Assembly: GCF_021869535.1 (NCBI RefSeq)
Contig: NW_026262668.1
Location: 76,653,558-76,717,557, forward strand
Direction of reading: 5' to 3'
DNA: 64,000 nucleotides
Origin: Mytilus californianus
Lineage: Eukaryota; Mollusca; Bivalvia; Mytilida; Mytilidae
In this document: in pieces, positions 1 through 12,099 of the stretch
How positions within the stretch are numbered: the first letter of the stretch is position 1
Layout of the letters: the number at the start of each line of letters is the position of its first letter
Made by a program: the position numbers and the translations under genes
The notes under the pieces: generated by a model
Told to the model about the DNA's origin: nothing
Seen by the model: only the letters and a program-made list of their open reading frames with translations
The model's database searches: none

Positions 1-160
1 AAACTTTCTCCACAATTAGGGGTTCATTAAGGGATTAAAATAAGTCAGACATTTATGTTACGATTTAAAAAGCTATCAATGTATTAATTTAAGTTGCACT
101 ATAAAACATTATTAGGTCAATGTCATAAAGGTATAAACTGTTTTGTATTCGGCACTGACA

Positions 161-203
161 AAACTGGGGAAGGGCTCGGTAAAACCTCGCCCTTCCCCAG
201 TTT
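161..203. repeat. Perfect 15-bp inverted repeat (hairpin)
   Basis: The arms 161-175 (AAACTGGGGAAGGGC) and 189-203 are exact reverse complements around a 13-base loop. It is GC-rich inside AT-rich DNA. No gene or terminator context is visible, so no role is assigned. Confidence 0.75.
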
Positions 204-294
204 CTCAGCCTCATACAAAAAAGTTTATATTTGTCCGACATTGACCAAATATTGTATATGTATAGAAGTACTTAAAGATGACAAAAAGTTTAAG

Positions 295-460
295 TACTGA
301 AAAATGACTGAAATTTTCAGTACTGAAAAATGACTAAAATTTTCAGTACTGTGAAATGACCGAAATTTACAGTGCTGAAAAATGACTGAAATTTTCAGTA
401 CTGAAAAATGACTGAAATTTTCAGTACTGAAAAATGATTAAAACTTCCGGTACTGAAAAC
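295..460. repeat. 26-bp minisatellite, about 6.3 copies
   Basis: The unit begins TACTGAAAAATGACTGAAAT. Unit starts fall at 295, 321, 347, 373, 399, 425 and 451, a constant 26-bp period. Copies differ by a few substitutions, for example a GTGCTG variant at 373. Each unit contains the short palindrome CAGTACTG. Confidence 0.9.
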
Positions 461-1315
461 AACTTTTTCTCAACATTACCACGCGTTCCCATTTGTTAAT
501 TAAACTTTTCCTTTACGGTTTTTAAATGAGTTGTATTAAATTTGTTCTTTAAGAATCTTTTATTACTATTTAGCTTCCAGTGTATGTTTGTTTACATTCT
601 TTTATCACGGTATTCCCCTCGCACTTGTGCTGTGCGGTGGCCGAAGTTCTAACGAGAGGTCTTGTAGTTAAGGTCACTGTATACGGGAAAATATCGGCGA
701 ATTAGTGTAAGGGAAGACAAACATTCGATAGCAGTATATTTATAGAGATATTGATAATATAAAGGATTTTCTTTTATAAGAAATCACGTACACTTGTTTT
801 ATAGTAAAACTTAGCCATTCAAGTATATAAAATATATTCAGCTTTTTTTTTTTTTAAATTTGAAGTTTCAAATGACTTTAAACTGATAAAATGTTAAAAA
901 TGAGGTCGACAAGAAATGAGCTTTGTGATAATCTACAGACTAGTTGCCCAAGCCTGAAATAATTAAATTGTCTACTTACAAAAGGCCTTTTTCAATTAAT
1001 GTGACCGTTTTCAGCCTGAAATATTTGCCATACTGAACGTTCCAGCATGTTTTAATATGGTGTGTAAATAAAACAGCGTCTTCCAAACGACAGTTCACAT
1101 TAAGTTGGTGTTCATCATGACTTTTGACCAGAGACGTTCCGAAATTTTGTATTGGCCGATCAGAACTCGGCCAACAGGGAAAAATCACTATTGACAGAGT
1201 TATTCTGTATTGGCCGAGTCGACACCATTGTATAGCACAGGCAGTTTTCATCATATTAAGTCCAATAGCAGAGTAGTTAATTAATAATAAATATTATTGT
1301 TATGCACACTCACGA
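461..1315. other. No gene seen
   Basis: AT-rich sequence with stops in all frames. The only local structure is a duplicated TGTATTGGCCGA motif near 1152 and 1208. A poly-T run lies near 843. I see no recognised repeat family or RNA gene. Confidence 0.6.
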
Positions 1316-2166
1316 TTCTACAATCTGTCGATACCTATATTTTGGCATTTATAAATATTGATTTTGTTATCAGTAAATTAAAACCATTCTAAATATTATG
1401 ATAATACACATATGCACATTCACGTTCTAAGTTGTCGATACCTATATTTTGGCATTGCACAAGGTCAAGTTTTTCTCTGACTGTTAATGACGTCTTTACA
1501 CTAAATCCATTGGATGTGTACTGATTGATATTTTCATTCTTCGATGCATGATTTTTTTATTAGTTGTTATTGGCTTTGAACTAGCTGTCTGGAGCTGCGA
1601 GTAATCTCAAATCTGTACTTTGTGTCTTTTTTGTTGTGATGTGTATAAATTTCTTGCCAAGTCATGTCTGTGTTTTTGTTACTTGTTTTTCTGCTTTGTA
1701 TCGATCTGATGAGTTAAGCCCTTTTCAACTGATTTTTATAGTTTGTTCTTATCTTGTACTGTTACACCACTGTCCCAGGTTAGGGGGAGGGTCTGGCGTC
1801 AACAAACATGTTTAACGCCGCCACATTCTTTATGTGCCTGTCCCAAGTCAGGAGCCTGTAGTTCAGTGGTTGTCGTTGGTTCATGTCTGTCATATTTGTT
1901 TTTCGTAAATTGTTTTGTTATAAATTAGGCCGTTAGTTTTTTCAATTGAATTGTTTCATATTTTTCATGTCGGGGCCTTTTATAGCCGACTGTACGGTAT
2001 GGATTGTTCCCATTGTTGAAGGCCGTACGGTTGCCTATAATTGCTTACATCCACTTCATTTGAACATTGGTGGATAGTGGTCTCATTGGCTATGATACCA
2101 ATAAACTGGGCTCCTATTGTGTTCACTTATCACTACACCAGTTTATGATACCACATCTCCTTATTT
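1316..2166 (+). mobile_element. Penelope-like element 3' UTR, truncated copy 1
   Basis: This matches, in the opposite orientation, the 3' tail of the reverse-transcriptase element at 23755-25855. Shared landmarks include GATACCTATATTTTGGCATT, TGACGTCTTTACACTAAATC, CTGTCCCAGGTTAGGGGGAG and the terminal CATACCACATCTCC. A partial internal duplication near 1325-1440 repeats the end of the coding frame (I-D-F-V-I-S-K). The copy is 5' truncated as expected for target-primed retrotransposition. A 44-bp foldback insertion interrupts it at 2100-2143. Confidence 0.8.
2091..2152. mobile_element. 44-bp foldback insertion with 9-bp target duplication
   Basis: The motif TATGATACC occurs at 2091-2099 and 2144-2152. 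Between them lie 44 bases (2100-2143) that carry AAACTGG near the left end and CCAGTT at the right end. Other copies of the host repeat run straight through this point, so this is an insertion with a 9-bp target-site duplication. It is too small to code for anything. Confidence 0.7.
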
Positions 2167-2228
2167 TTATAAAATAGTCTTTAGAATGAACTTTTTTTTT
2201 GATAAAATAATCTTTTTTTTATCATTAG

Positions 2229-2371
2229 ATAGATATCATCATCGGTGGGTTTTATATATATTTGAAAAACGGACCAAAGTTTGATACATTAGACATATCG
2301 GTCATCTGTAATACAACACTGATGTCATATTTATCCAAAGGAAGACCAGATAATGTTAACTGCTCTCAAAA
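2229..2371 (+). CDS. Candidate internal exon, copy 1 (unrecognised)
   Basis: An open frame begins after a pyrimidine-rich ATCATTAG acceptor-like site and ends at a consensus donor, AA|GTAAGT. The encoded peptide contains PKFDTLDISVICNTTL and ends near VNCSQK, with two cysteines and an N-glycosylation sequon (NTT). The paralogous copy at 14586-14741 keeps the frame, both cysteines, the sequon and the donor. I do not recognise the family; a secreted or extracellular protein would fit. The acceptor phase differs between copies and no neighbouring exon can be proven, so this may be chance conservation inside a recent duplication. Confidence 0.3.
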
Positions 2372-4200
2372 GTAAGTGTACTATGAAGTTATGTCAATTA
2401 ATTACTATGAATATGGTAGGTTTCTGAGCGCACAAAATATAAGTGTGAAATAATTAAAAGGTTATAAAGTAACATTACGTGCGACAAGTTCTGATTGCCA
2501 CTCGATTTTCCTAGTGAACAACTGAAACATTGAGTAAATAGAACAGAAAATAAACTTTCGTATGCAGTGCTGTATAAACTAGGCTCAATAATTCATCCCA
2601 AAACAAGTTGGCGTCTTTTTATTTTTTAGTGTAAATGTATTTATTTTTAAAGATCGTAAATAGGAAACAAAATATTTTATTTTCTACAGTGATGTATACG
2701 TAAATATGATTATAGAATATATATATCTAAATTCGACGACTACCTTTCTGAACAACAAATCATAAATTGTGTAAAAATGAACAGGGTGTAGTAGGATACG
2801 GATAATAATCAAGTGCGAAAAGTTCAATAAAATGAAAAAAAATCATAACACTTTTGCATTGTTTCCTGTGAGACAAGCTCTTAATGATATTTCCGTTATA
2901 CAAATATTATACCCGAATATCAATTTATATCAAAGGCGTTAGTGAGAAATACAGAAGCTTTATACTTGTAACAGTAAAGGATAACACCTTCAGTAAGAGG
3001 TACACTGTCTTTTCCAAGCGTAATAACTATCGCAGATGATATATTTATATATTTTAAACGGGGTCCTTCCATCAAAGTTTACTGAGGACAGTGACTTCAT
3101 GACCCGTGATCAGCATCTTATCAGGACCACGTTAATTGCCATCATTTACCATTGGGGAACGAGACTGTTCGGCCAGAGGTATAAATTCGGACCCATATCA
3201 GCTTTCCAGGAGACTGCGTTCCCCGACCAGGGCATTCACACCTGATACGCTGATATGACCATAGCAAACAAATTAATCTACAGTCGATACAACCCCCGTA
3301 TTAAACATGTACATATAAAATTGTATGCATTGACGAGATGAACAAAACCATTTAAACTGAGATATTGTTTTACGTTATATACTATGGTGGCAAGCGATTA
3401 ACGCAAAAAAATTACGTTTCTGTATGTTTTATAACTAGCTTTGTTGGATTTTTCTCTTATTTAAACTTTGTAGAATACCTTATAGTTTGTATATGATACA
3501 TGGTATGTGAAATATGTGTATATAGTATTGACCTTTAGTAGTTACTAGGACTCACTGACATGTCTCTGTAACGAGTTGTATATTTGTTTTAGCTGTTTGA
3601 GTTACATTTATCATCTTGTTTTTGTGACGGATTATGCTTACGTTTGAGATATTGAGTATTTTGTTAACATTCCTACTTTAACTAAAGATACCTTGTAAGG
3701 TATGTCTCATTTAGGTACTTGTCTTTTAAAATATGAGGTAGAACTCATGTTTTCCATGCTAAGGGATATTGTAACGGGTTGAGATGACTTTATAGATTTT
3801 GCGCTCTCTTTTGAAACATTTATATCGTTTTCGATTTCCGGAGAAATTTCAGATTTTAAATATATCAGCACCTGCATAACACATCGTACATCTGTATTTT
3901 GAAATGGATTGCATAATATTTCTAGCGTTTTCAGAGACTGTCTTGTTCAAAAATGTATACCACCATTTTTTAATAATATTGAATTACCGATAATTTCGTA
4001 CCAAATTAAACGTTCTTAATTTTTAAGATGTAAATATTGATGATACATGTAATTACCCAACAACATATAACTAACCAAATCTACAATATACCTATCATCC
4101 CTGTGGTCATATCGTAACCGTAATGTGGATAACATTCAAGACAGAGGTTAAGGTGAAAAAATTCCTTATGAAGTGACAAAATTATCGTCCCTATGTAAAA
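2262..4200 (+). repeat. Duplicated block, copy 1
   Basis: This stretch aligns colinearly with 14600-18106 and continues at 23238-23415. Anchor matches include CATCTGTAATACAACACTG, GAATAT(G/A)GTAGGTTTCTGA, ATGACCCGTGATCAGCATCT, TATATCGTTTTCGATTTCCG and TTGATGATACATGTAAT. It lacks three insertions present in copy 2, so it serves as an empty-site reference. The segment 3036-3245 is open in this copy, but the same frame has stops in copy 2, so I do not call it coding. Confidence 0.8.
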
Positions 4201-4317
4201 TCCATTGGAAGGCTTGTCGAAATATATAAGATCACTGACTTTATTTCAAAGCAGTACTAAGTGGTTCATATGAGAAAAAGCTGATTACCATGCTTTAAAT
4301 AAATACAAAAATACATT

Positions 4318-5545
4318 GTACAGGTATTAGTAAAGGTTATTTTACCAATGTTGTAATTAGATCTTTGAATATAGTTTACATTGGCACTAATATCGATTTT
4401 GTCATCAGCAAATCAAAACATAACTAAATTTGTATTCTTTTCAAACGGGATGTATAAAGACAAACCCACGTTCGTTTTGATCTATAAAGAGGTTACTCCT
4501 AACTATCGTACTGCCTGTCCATACATTTATTTTTGGGATTGCACAAGTCATGTCTTCTTTGACTGTCCATGACGTTAAAATACTAAATCCCTGGGATGTG
4601 TTTTAGTTGATTTTAGTCTCTGATGCATGAATTTTTATTATTAATTGTTTTTGGCTTTTAACTAGCTGTCAGTAACTGCGAGTACTCTCAAATCGTACTT
4701 TCTTGTTTATTTGACCTGTTGATACTAATTGTAATGCTTTTTTGTTATTTAATGTTTACTTTTTCAGAGTTATATCTGGTCTATATACCAGCTTTGATAA
4801 GTGTTTGGTATTACTATAAATTTTCACTTCTTCGTACTATAAACATCAAAATTATTTATTTTGTAAAAATATTTCCTTTCTCCATTTGAACTGTACACGT
4901 ATACCTAACAACAAAATTATTTTCATTTACCTGTGTTGAAAGTAATTGCAAATGGCTGATATTTTTGTTCAAGCATATTTTTTTTTCTTAAATTGTTTCA
5001 CATTTCACAGCGGTATAACATGTTACTTTAATTATTCTTCTCTTAGTTTCTTTATTTTGTATTTACATTGTATCATAGATCAAATTTATTTGTTCAGTGT
5101 ATGTTCACTGGTGTTAATATGTCTTTTGATTGAGTTAAGCCATTTCAATTGATATTTTATAGTGTGTCTTTCTATGTTTTGATGTTACACTATTGTTTCA
5201 GATAAGGGTGAAGGTTTGGTACCACTAAAACGTTTAAACCCGCTGCAATTGTTTGCACCTGTCCTATGACAGGAATCTGATGTTCAGTAGTTGTCGTTTG
5301 TTGATGTGGCTCATAAGTGTTTCTCGTTTCTCGTTTTTTATATAGATTAGACCGTTGGTTTTCCCGTTTGAATGGTTTAACACTAGTAATTTTAGGGGCC
5401 CTTTATAGCTTGCTGTTCGGTGTAAGCCAAGGCTCCGTGTTGAAGACCGTACTTTGACCTATAATGGTTTACTTTTAAAAAATTGTGACTTGGATGGAGA
5501 GTTGTCTCATTGGCACTCATACCACATCTTCTTATATCTATTGAT
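4318..5545 (+). mobile_element. Penelope-like element 3' end, truncated copy 2 (second subfamily)
   Basis: The copy begins inside the coding region. Positions 4335-4427 read in frame as the last 30 codons and stop of the reverse-transcriptase protein, matching the end of the element at 24488. The 3' UTR follows and ends CATACCACATCTTCTTAT. It belongs to a subfamily with TAGCTTGCTGTTCGGTGTAA where others have TAGCTGACTATGCGG; the fragment at 18728 shares this variant. Confidence 0.85.
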
Positions 5546-6693
5546 GTACATTGTTGACTAAAGGATAAAGTATAATATAAAAATAACTATGTAGAAACGG
5601 CAAAAAAGGTATATGTACCTAGAATAAGCTCAACACTATAACTTATAGTATAAGACTTAAGTAATAAATATGCTTTAGTACTAGGTAGCAAATAATGTTA
5701 TGTAGTTTTTACGTTTGTATTATACCAAAGTCTCACGTAAAGATATTCATAATTGGAACCCTTTGTTTTAAAATTACCAATCAGAAAAGGACGCAATAGA
5801 AAACAATTTTTTAAGCGTCAAGTCAAAATTACAGTGTCCCAAAACATACTGTGTACTGTTTGTAAATAGTGAGAGCTATTTATTTTATTTTCTATATAAT
5901 AATAAACGAGCCTTTGTCGAGTTTATTATTACTTTTTAAATAGTTTAACGAGTATCAAACGATATTCAATTCTTACGAGTTGTTAAACCGAAAAGGTTTG
6001 AGTGTTTTGTATATTATTGAAGAGATGGCTTTTCCCCATTGCCATGGAGGCAACGTATATCGTTTATACCTTTGCAAGTCATCAAAGACATAACGAATAG
6101 CCACTGGAAATATGTCTCTAATATGCAAATCATATAAGAATTATTTTAGAAATATCTCTTCATACGAGAAAAAGATAACGGACAATAACCATAATAGAAA
6201 TTAATATTTTTTATACCATATTCGGCCCTCAAATGTTGAAATGCAGTTCAAATTTAACCGAAACTCAATAGTTAACCATTAGAGTGCCACGGCTTTTTTT
6301 GTTATAATACCGCTGATTCTAATGCAATTATTTTGTATCAATGGTTCTGATTGGATGACAGTAAGCGTACAATTCTTTATCTCCTTGTCTGTAACTAAGG
6401 AAGCCGACATTTTGAATTGCGGAATGTATTGACATGTAATGTCTACAATAATAAGCAAAAAACTCACATGTTGAACCTAGAAATCTTCTTTTTGTCAAAT
6501 TTTATTACATTCTGAAGCGGTCAAGAAGCTAGAAAACGCCCGATGTTTACATTTGACGCCGGAAGCATACCTATGACGTCACCTAGTTTAGGGGCCAAAG
6601 AAGATAACATCTTTTCGCGGAATTTTCTTTAATGAAAATTTTACACTGAAATAATGATTGAAATTGAATTATGTACTTGTTTTGCATTAGAAT
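5546..6693. other. No gene seen; one imperfect palindrome
   Basis: AT-rich with stops in all frames. An imperfect palindrome around 5897-5933 pairs AATAATAAACGAG with CTCGAGTTTATTATT-like sequence. I see nothing else to name. Confidence 0.55.
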
Positions 6694-6861
6694 AGAGATA
6701 ACTGTATTGTATTTGAAGCTTTGCGGACGTCCATCGGTAGTTTTACTGTCGCAAATACCCGTTTACCTGTCTCCGCTACGCGTCGCCAGGTAAACTAAAT
6801 TTGCGACAGTAGAACTACCGATGGACGTCCGCAAAGCTTCAAATACAATACAGTTATCTCT
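6694..6861. mobile_element. 168-bp near-perfect palindrome (foldback MITE)
   Basis: The left arm starting AGAGATAACTGTATTG at 6694 and the right arm ending CAATACAGTTATCTCT at 6861 are reverse complements for about 63 bases with one mismatch. An inner pair, GTTTACCTG and CAGGTAAAC, is also present. The short loop holds CTCCGCTACGCGTCGC. The shape is that of a small non-autonomous foldback element. No clear target duplication was found. Confidence 0.8.
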
Positions 6862-7249
6862 TAAGTGCCATGGGATACAGTCGGAAAGCAAGCCCTTAGA
6901 AACGACCGTTGTTGCTACTTTCTTAAGACAACAATGGGACTGATATTAAAACCCGCCATTCTGAAATTGCGTTAATTTCGCGGAAAAAATAATTTGGCGC
7001 CAATTTGGACTTTTTTCTTTTTTCTGTTTCTTACTTGCCATTAGGGTCAGAAATAGATTTCTTTCGATTTTTCAAGCATGTTCTTATTATCAAAGAAAAT
7101 AATACTTAAACATGTTATAAATTGTCCGTCTTTTAAGAATTATGCGAAATTGTCTGTTATTTTTTTCTTCTTTTTTTTCCAGATAAACAAAGAATATACA
7201 AACTATATAAAAAATTAATAATAAGTATCTCCAGTGAATGATCCAGAAC
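6862..7249. other. No gene seen
   Basis: Low-complexity T-rich sequence with no supported feature. Confidence 0.5.
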
Positions 7250-7400
7250 TTTTCATAAGAGGGGGCCCGCTGACTGACCTAAGGGGGGGCACGCTCCAGT
7301 CATGCTTCAGTGATTCCCTATATAATCACAACCAAATTTTTCCCATGAAAGGGGGGGGGCGGGCCCCCCAGGCCCCCCCCCCCCCTGGATCCGCCTATGA
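7250..7400. mobile_element. G/C-homopolymer element fragment ending GGATCCGCC
   Basis: Runs of G and C (7261, 7281, 7350-7385) are followed by CTGGATCCGCCTATG. The same terminal motif closes the element at 10391-10567 and appears at 21557. This is probably a decayed copy of the same short TIR element; the left end is not identifiable. Confidence 0.5.
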
Positions 7401-8494
7401 TCTCAAAGTTAAAACAAAAATCAAGTCTAACGTTCTATCACCCCTTACTTAGGAAACCCCGTTCGAACTAAATTCCAAACGAAAGACATTTTTTGACATT
7501 GTAGTTTTTTTTATCTTACACATCGATGTCAACTTGCATCTTTACACAATGTACACACATTTAGTGTGTTTGTTTGAAAAAGCAATGGCGAGTTCAGCTG
7601 TGAATATTTGACTGGATTAATTATTCTCTTTAAAGTCAGTGAATTGTTTGACTTAACTAAAACAAGGTAAGGAAATCGTATACTGTCTTTACACAACCTT
7701 AACCAAAACTCATTCATCGTTTATAATATTATAAAAACATTTGTGATGAAGTAATCCTGCAAAACTGCCAAATGAAAAAGACTTGTCCTAAAAGGCTAAA
7801 TATGAACTTACAACAATCTCTTTCAGACTAGCATTTTAATCACTCTTATTCAAAGCAATTTTTTGTTCATACTGACATGAAGTGTGACTTACTTATGACT
7901 TGTGATCTAAAACATAATATTGTTGACTTAGCACTCAGAATCTGCTCTGAAATACTTTTATATATAAAGTTAAAAAAAATTAAATAGAAGAAGAAAAATA
8001 TTAGACCCAGTCTTTTTTGTTCTTATCTATTTTCAAGTTCATGATTAGAACCATTTATTTATTGGTTTAGTGGTTGTTTTTTTTATAATTTGAGTCCATT
8101 CATTAGAATCTGCACGGAATCAGTGAGACAAAATTTATTGTTATATTTAGTTTGTTCATACAAGAATTGCAAACTAATTTCCTTTTATTTCAAATAATGA
8201 AGAATTTACATTCAGAATACTTTCATTATGGTTTCGTTTAAGTTTAAATGAAAAGGGTAGGATCAGGTATCAGTAATGAAAAGGAGTTCCTGTATTTGAT
8301 CATTTAATCCTGTCTTGATCCATTATTCATGAATATTTTGGCTACTCCTTGTATGATTAAAGTAGAAATTTATTTCTGTGTTGAAATAATTTGGTTACAG
8401 CAGTATAAATACTTACCAAAATATAAATATTAAATTAACTCTTGGAATAATAATATTATGGCACATACTGACATAGGGCCTATTTGAGTATTTC
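7401..8494. other. No gene seen
   Basis: AT-rich, stops in all frames, no repeat family recognised. Confidence 0.5.
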
Positions 8495-8606
8495 ACTGAG
8501 ACTTAGTCCAAATAATTATGACGTCTTGAAAGGCTATTATAGGCGTCAAAGAAAAAAAATATAATAGCCTTTCAAGACGTCATAATTATTTGGACTAACT
8601 GAGACT
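8495..8606. mobile_element. 94-bp MITE with 38-bp TIRs and 9-bp target duplication
   Basis: The element is 8504-8597. Its arms 8504-8541 (TAGTCCAAATAATTATGACG onward) and 8560-8597 are exact reverse complements over 38 bases. The direct repeat ACTGAGACT flanks it at 8495-8503 and 8598-8606. Related terminal sequence appears alone near 22013 and 34648, so the family is dispersed. A 9-bp duplication is typical of Mutator-like and foldback elements; the superfamily is inferred only. Confidence 0.85.
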
Positions 8607-9912
8607 GAGTTCTGAAAAGTGATAAAATGTGTTTCGCTAATTTTTTTGCACATGTCTTTAGTATCAAAATATATTCAATAAATTTATTTTAATAATATCC
8701 TCATGTAAATAACACCATATGGTGCTTAAAATATAATAATAGTTTGATCATGAGAGTGTCAAACAAAGGGACGTAACTCGTAAATTACAATCGGCCCCGC
8801 TTCCTCAGAAATATCGACACATCGAAGTGGCACATTTGCGTATTACAGCGTATTAAGTGGCACAAATTTGACATATCATAGTCAAAGTTATGTTACATAA
8901 CATAATTTAAATTCGGCATAGCTTCCCGAGAAGCTAAGAAAGAAAATTACGATTTTAATTTCCAGTGACCGATTTTTTTGGTCAACACCTAGACTTTGAA
9001 GACACATTTTGAGAGAAAAAATTAGTTTAATCCATAATTGAGTGGATCAATATATTTCTTATATACTCAAGAATGTTCACTTAAAAGCAAATTAGTTTTA
9101 ATTCATGCAAAAACTAAAAATTCCAAAAAACGGGCTTCACTTTTTTTGGTAAAAAAATGCCCATATATGGTAATCACATGACTTCCATTGTTGCTTTAAG
9201 AAATGGGGTCAAACCGGGGTCAGCTTTCCGACTGATAGGCCCTAGATTTGAAATTTGAACGGAAAACGTCATTAAATAAGCGTAACAATGCACAACGTCA
9301 TGCAATTGTTTCCATCATGATCTTTAAGCAGTTTTGTTTCAATGGTCGGCGTATCTGAGTTTGATTTCTTTATGTAACAGGTACATACATGGGCAATCTA
9401 ACGGATTTTTATGACATTTTGCAGGCAAATTGATCTATTAGAACCGCTAAAAATTATTCACAAAGTATGCAAGTAAATTTTAGACATTCGGAGATAAAAC
9501 AACATGAATATTCTGTAAAACGCAGTACAAATATGTATATTAGGATGCACGTTAATACCGAAAACACTTTCTAAAAAACGTGTACTTCGAACTTTCTTTA
9601 AAAATTATATTTCACTGTCACTGAAATTTCTGCTTTATTGAAACAAAATTACAGGGGCTACGGAATTCATTTTTGTTGTACGAATCCTCAACGAAACACA
9701 AAGTATACTCCAAACTATAAATAAAAGTTTAAGCCGAAGTTTTAGTTCGAATTCACACAAAATTTGGAACTTAAAGTCGAACTGTTTGACCCCAATCATA
9801 CTAGCATTTTTGAATCGATCTCAATAAAACCAGTTAGCGTTCACATTATTTTTAATCTTAACTAACTCTATCGGTCTAATCTGAACCACTGCGTTCACAC
9901 TACGTCTAGGTA
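8607..9912. other. No gene seen
   Basis: AT-rich with scattered stops. Near 9780-9905 is sequence rich in ATCGATCT-like words ending in a GTTCACAC motif. A comparable stretch occurs at 11560-11760, so both are probably parts of one old repeat, but I cannot define its ends. Confidence 0.45.
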
Positions 9913-10000
9913 AGTCTATGAAAAGGTATATACTATGAAATTTAGAGCGAGGGGCTTGCCCCGATGTCTTAAATTCATAGTATATACCTTTTCATAGACT
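9913..10000. mobile_element. 88-bp palindromic element
   Basis: The left arm AGTCTATGAAAAGGTATATA onward and the right arm ending TATATACCTTTTCATAGACT are reverse complements for about 33 bases around a GC-rich loop (GCGAGGGGCTTGCCCC). A single diverged arm occurs near 11205-11240. It looks like a small foldback MITE. Confidence 0.7.
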
Positions 10001-10390
10001 ATCCAATTTAGCACATATTTACAACTCGAGTAATCTTTTAATTGCTCTATTTATAGTTTATTTTGGCTGACTACTTTGTATCACATGTGTTTGTAAAACG
10101 TAGCTCATTAACTAAGTTAATCTACTCACTAGTATCATTGTAAAATATCTGATTTCAAAAGGCCCTTGACTTCAGAATGAAAAGATGGTAGCTGCAGGTG
10201 TAAGTATTTTTATTGATATAAAGCGGTGTTTTACTATACATGTACTTCTTTACATGGTAAGATGACAAAAATTAATTGACCAAAAGCAGGCAATAAATAA
10301 ATTGCAGTGGAAGCTTTACATGTCTTGAAAATTTTTTCAATTTCACACTAAAACTAAAGCTATAATAAATTTTAAACAAATAGATAGTAT

Positions 10391-10567
10391 GCAGCGGCGG
10401 ATCCATGGGGGGGGGGGGGGGGGGGGGGGGGTCCGGGGGTTGGAAAAGCCCCTTTTTTGGACGATCAATGCTTTTGAATGGGTGCATGTGGTTCGACCCC
10501 CCCCCCCCCCGTCCTTTATTCTGGGTTGGAACCCCCCTTTTAAAAATGGCTGGATCCGCCCCTGTTA
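10391..10567. mobile_element. Short TIR element with G/C tracts
   Basis: It starts CAGCGGCGGATCCATGG and ends TGGATCCGCCCCTG, imperfect inverted repeats. A long poly-G run (about 10406-10431) and a poly-C run (about 10497-10511) lie inside. The CAG/CTG ends resemble hAT termini, but no 8-bp duplication is evident. The long homopolymers make exact length unreliable. Confidence 0.6.
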
Positions 10568-10749
10568 TGTCCCCAGAGATAGTCTAGCGGATAGTGATTA
10601 AAAAGCAACTACCAATAGATCAAAGATACCAGGGTTTATGTTCTTTTATTTCAAAGTAAAAACTAAAAGATTTATCAGAACATGTATATAAATATATATA
10701 GGTGGCACATTCTCTTCAAACATTATAACGGTTTTTCAATTCATGACAT

Positions 10750-10817
10750 CGTCCTGAACATGCATGAAATATTTGCCACTTGACATTAAGCAACCAATAA
10801 TCAATCAATCAATCAAT
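10750..10817 (+). mobile_element. SINE-like 3' tail
   Basis: The core GAACATGCATGAAATATTTG, then CCACTTGACATTAAGCAACC, ends in an (AATC)n tail. Diverged copies with similar tails are at 19998-20060 and 29378-29432 on this strand and 21264-21325 on the other. No tRNA-like head or A/B boxes are visible, so only the tail is preserved. Confidence 0.55.
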
Positions 10818-12099
10818 TCATGACGAAATAGATCAAGTTGCCTTAATTTCCCTTCACACGGTTTCATAGTACACAATTTTTTTGTGTACGAAGTAATTGC
10901 ATGGATGATAAATTATCACAATTTTAAGATGGCGTTGTACTCTAATCAAGGTATAAAGAACCATCTTTGTTACTTTTTATTAAAATGAAAGAAACTTGCA
11001 ATCGTCAAAAAAAATTTTAGATCCAAAGATTTTAATAGCAGGATATTTAACAATCAATGTGAAAACTAATTACAAACTATTTAATTTAATTTGGAACACA
11101 TCATTTTATTTCAAAATAGCCAGTGGCAATTTTTGTTTTAATATCTTGATTACGATACAATGAAATCTTACCCTTGTGGTCATTCATGCGTAGTTACTTA
11201 GTTCATGGAAAAAGTATGTACTATGAAAATTAGAAGGCAAATTCAAGCAATTTGATTGGACGAGTAGTTGTAAATATGTGCTTAAAAGTAAAAATGCAAG
11301 CGATCTGACCTAATCAACCGTAAAATTGTAAACAAGTACTGTATATAAATAGAAGTATATAATCAAATAAACGTGTTGATACACACGCTTGCAAAACAAT
11401 AATGGATGAACTCATTGTTTCACTTGAATTACAAGTTCAAATGTTGATACTGCTGTTCGTATAGTTTTCGTTAATTTTTAGTCCTTTTATGTTGGTCATC
11501 TATTTTGTAATAAATTGCACGTGTAATTTTGCCGCCATACATGCGCACAAATTATTTTCGATTCAATCGTACTAGTTTAGATCGATCTCTGCGTTATATC
11601 AGTTCTCTTTAGATCGATCCAAACTAAACTACCTCTTTGGTGTTTAAGTTTAGACCGAATCAAAATCGATTCAAAGCGTTCATATTGGGCTTAAATTGAT
11701 CTAAAGTGAACCGATAGTTTGAATCGATCTGAATGTTCAGGTGTGAACGGAGTCTTTCTCCAACATGAACTTTTATTCGATCTGAAAACAGTTACACATT
11801 TGTTGTCTTGAATAAATGTTGCCTGCATTTGTCAAAATTTGAAAATATCAAATATGCTTCAGTTTTTGAAATATTGACCTATATGTACGACATATTGTTG
11901 TTAAAAAATCTAAACTTTAAAATACAAACTTTTAACAAACTTATAACCGATTTGAAGTTTAAGAGGTTTAATTTAGGGATGCAAACCTGGCAACGGCGAT
12001 GTTGGGTACAGTATTTGTATAAAGCTTTTAATTTCATCAGAGGAAAAAAATGGATGCTTCATACCTTGTTTGCAGATGCCTTATAGTCTGCAGTTTTGC
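10818..12099. other. No gene seen
   Basis: AT-rich. The part around 11560-11760 is rich in TCGATCT/AGATCGA words and ends GTGTGAACGGAGTC; see 8607-9912. A 92-codon open frame at 11808-12086 has no recognisable motif and no conserved copy, so I do not call it. Confidence 0.45.

Noticed and set aside
3036..3245. 69-codon frame in the duplicated block (MIYLYILNGVLPSKF...)
   Set aside because: The same frame in copy 2 (15470 onward) has at least two stops and a frame change, and conservation is equal in non-coding neighbours.
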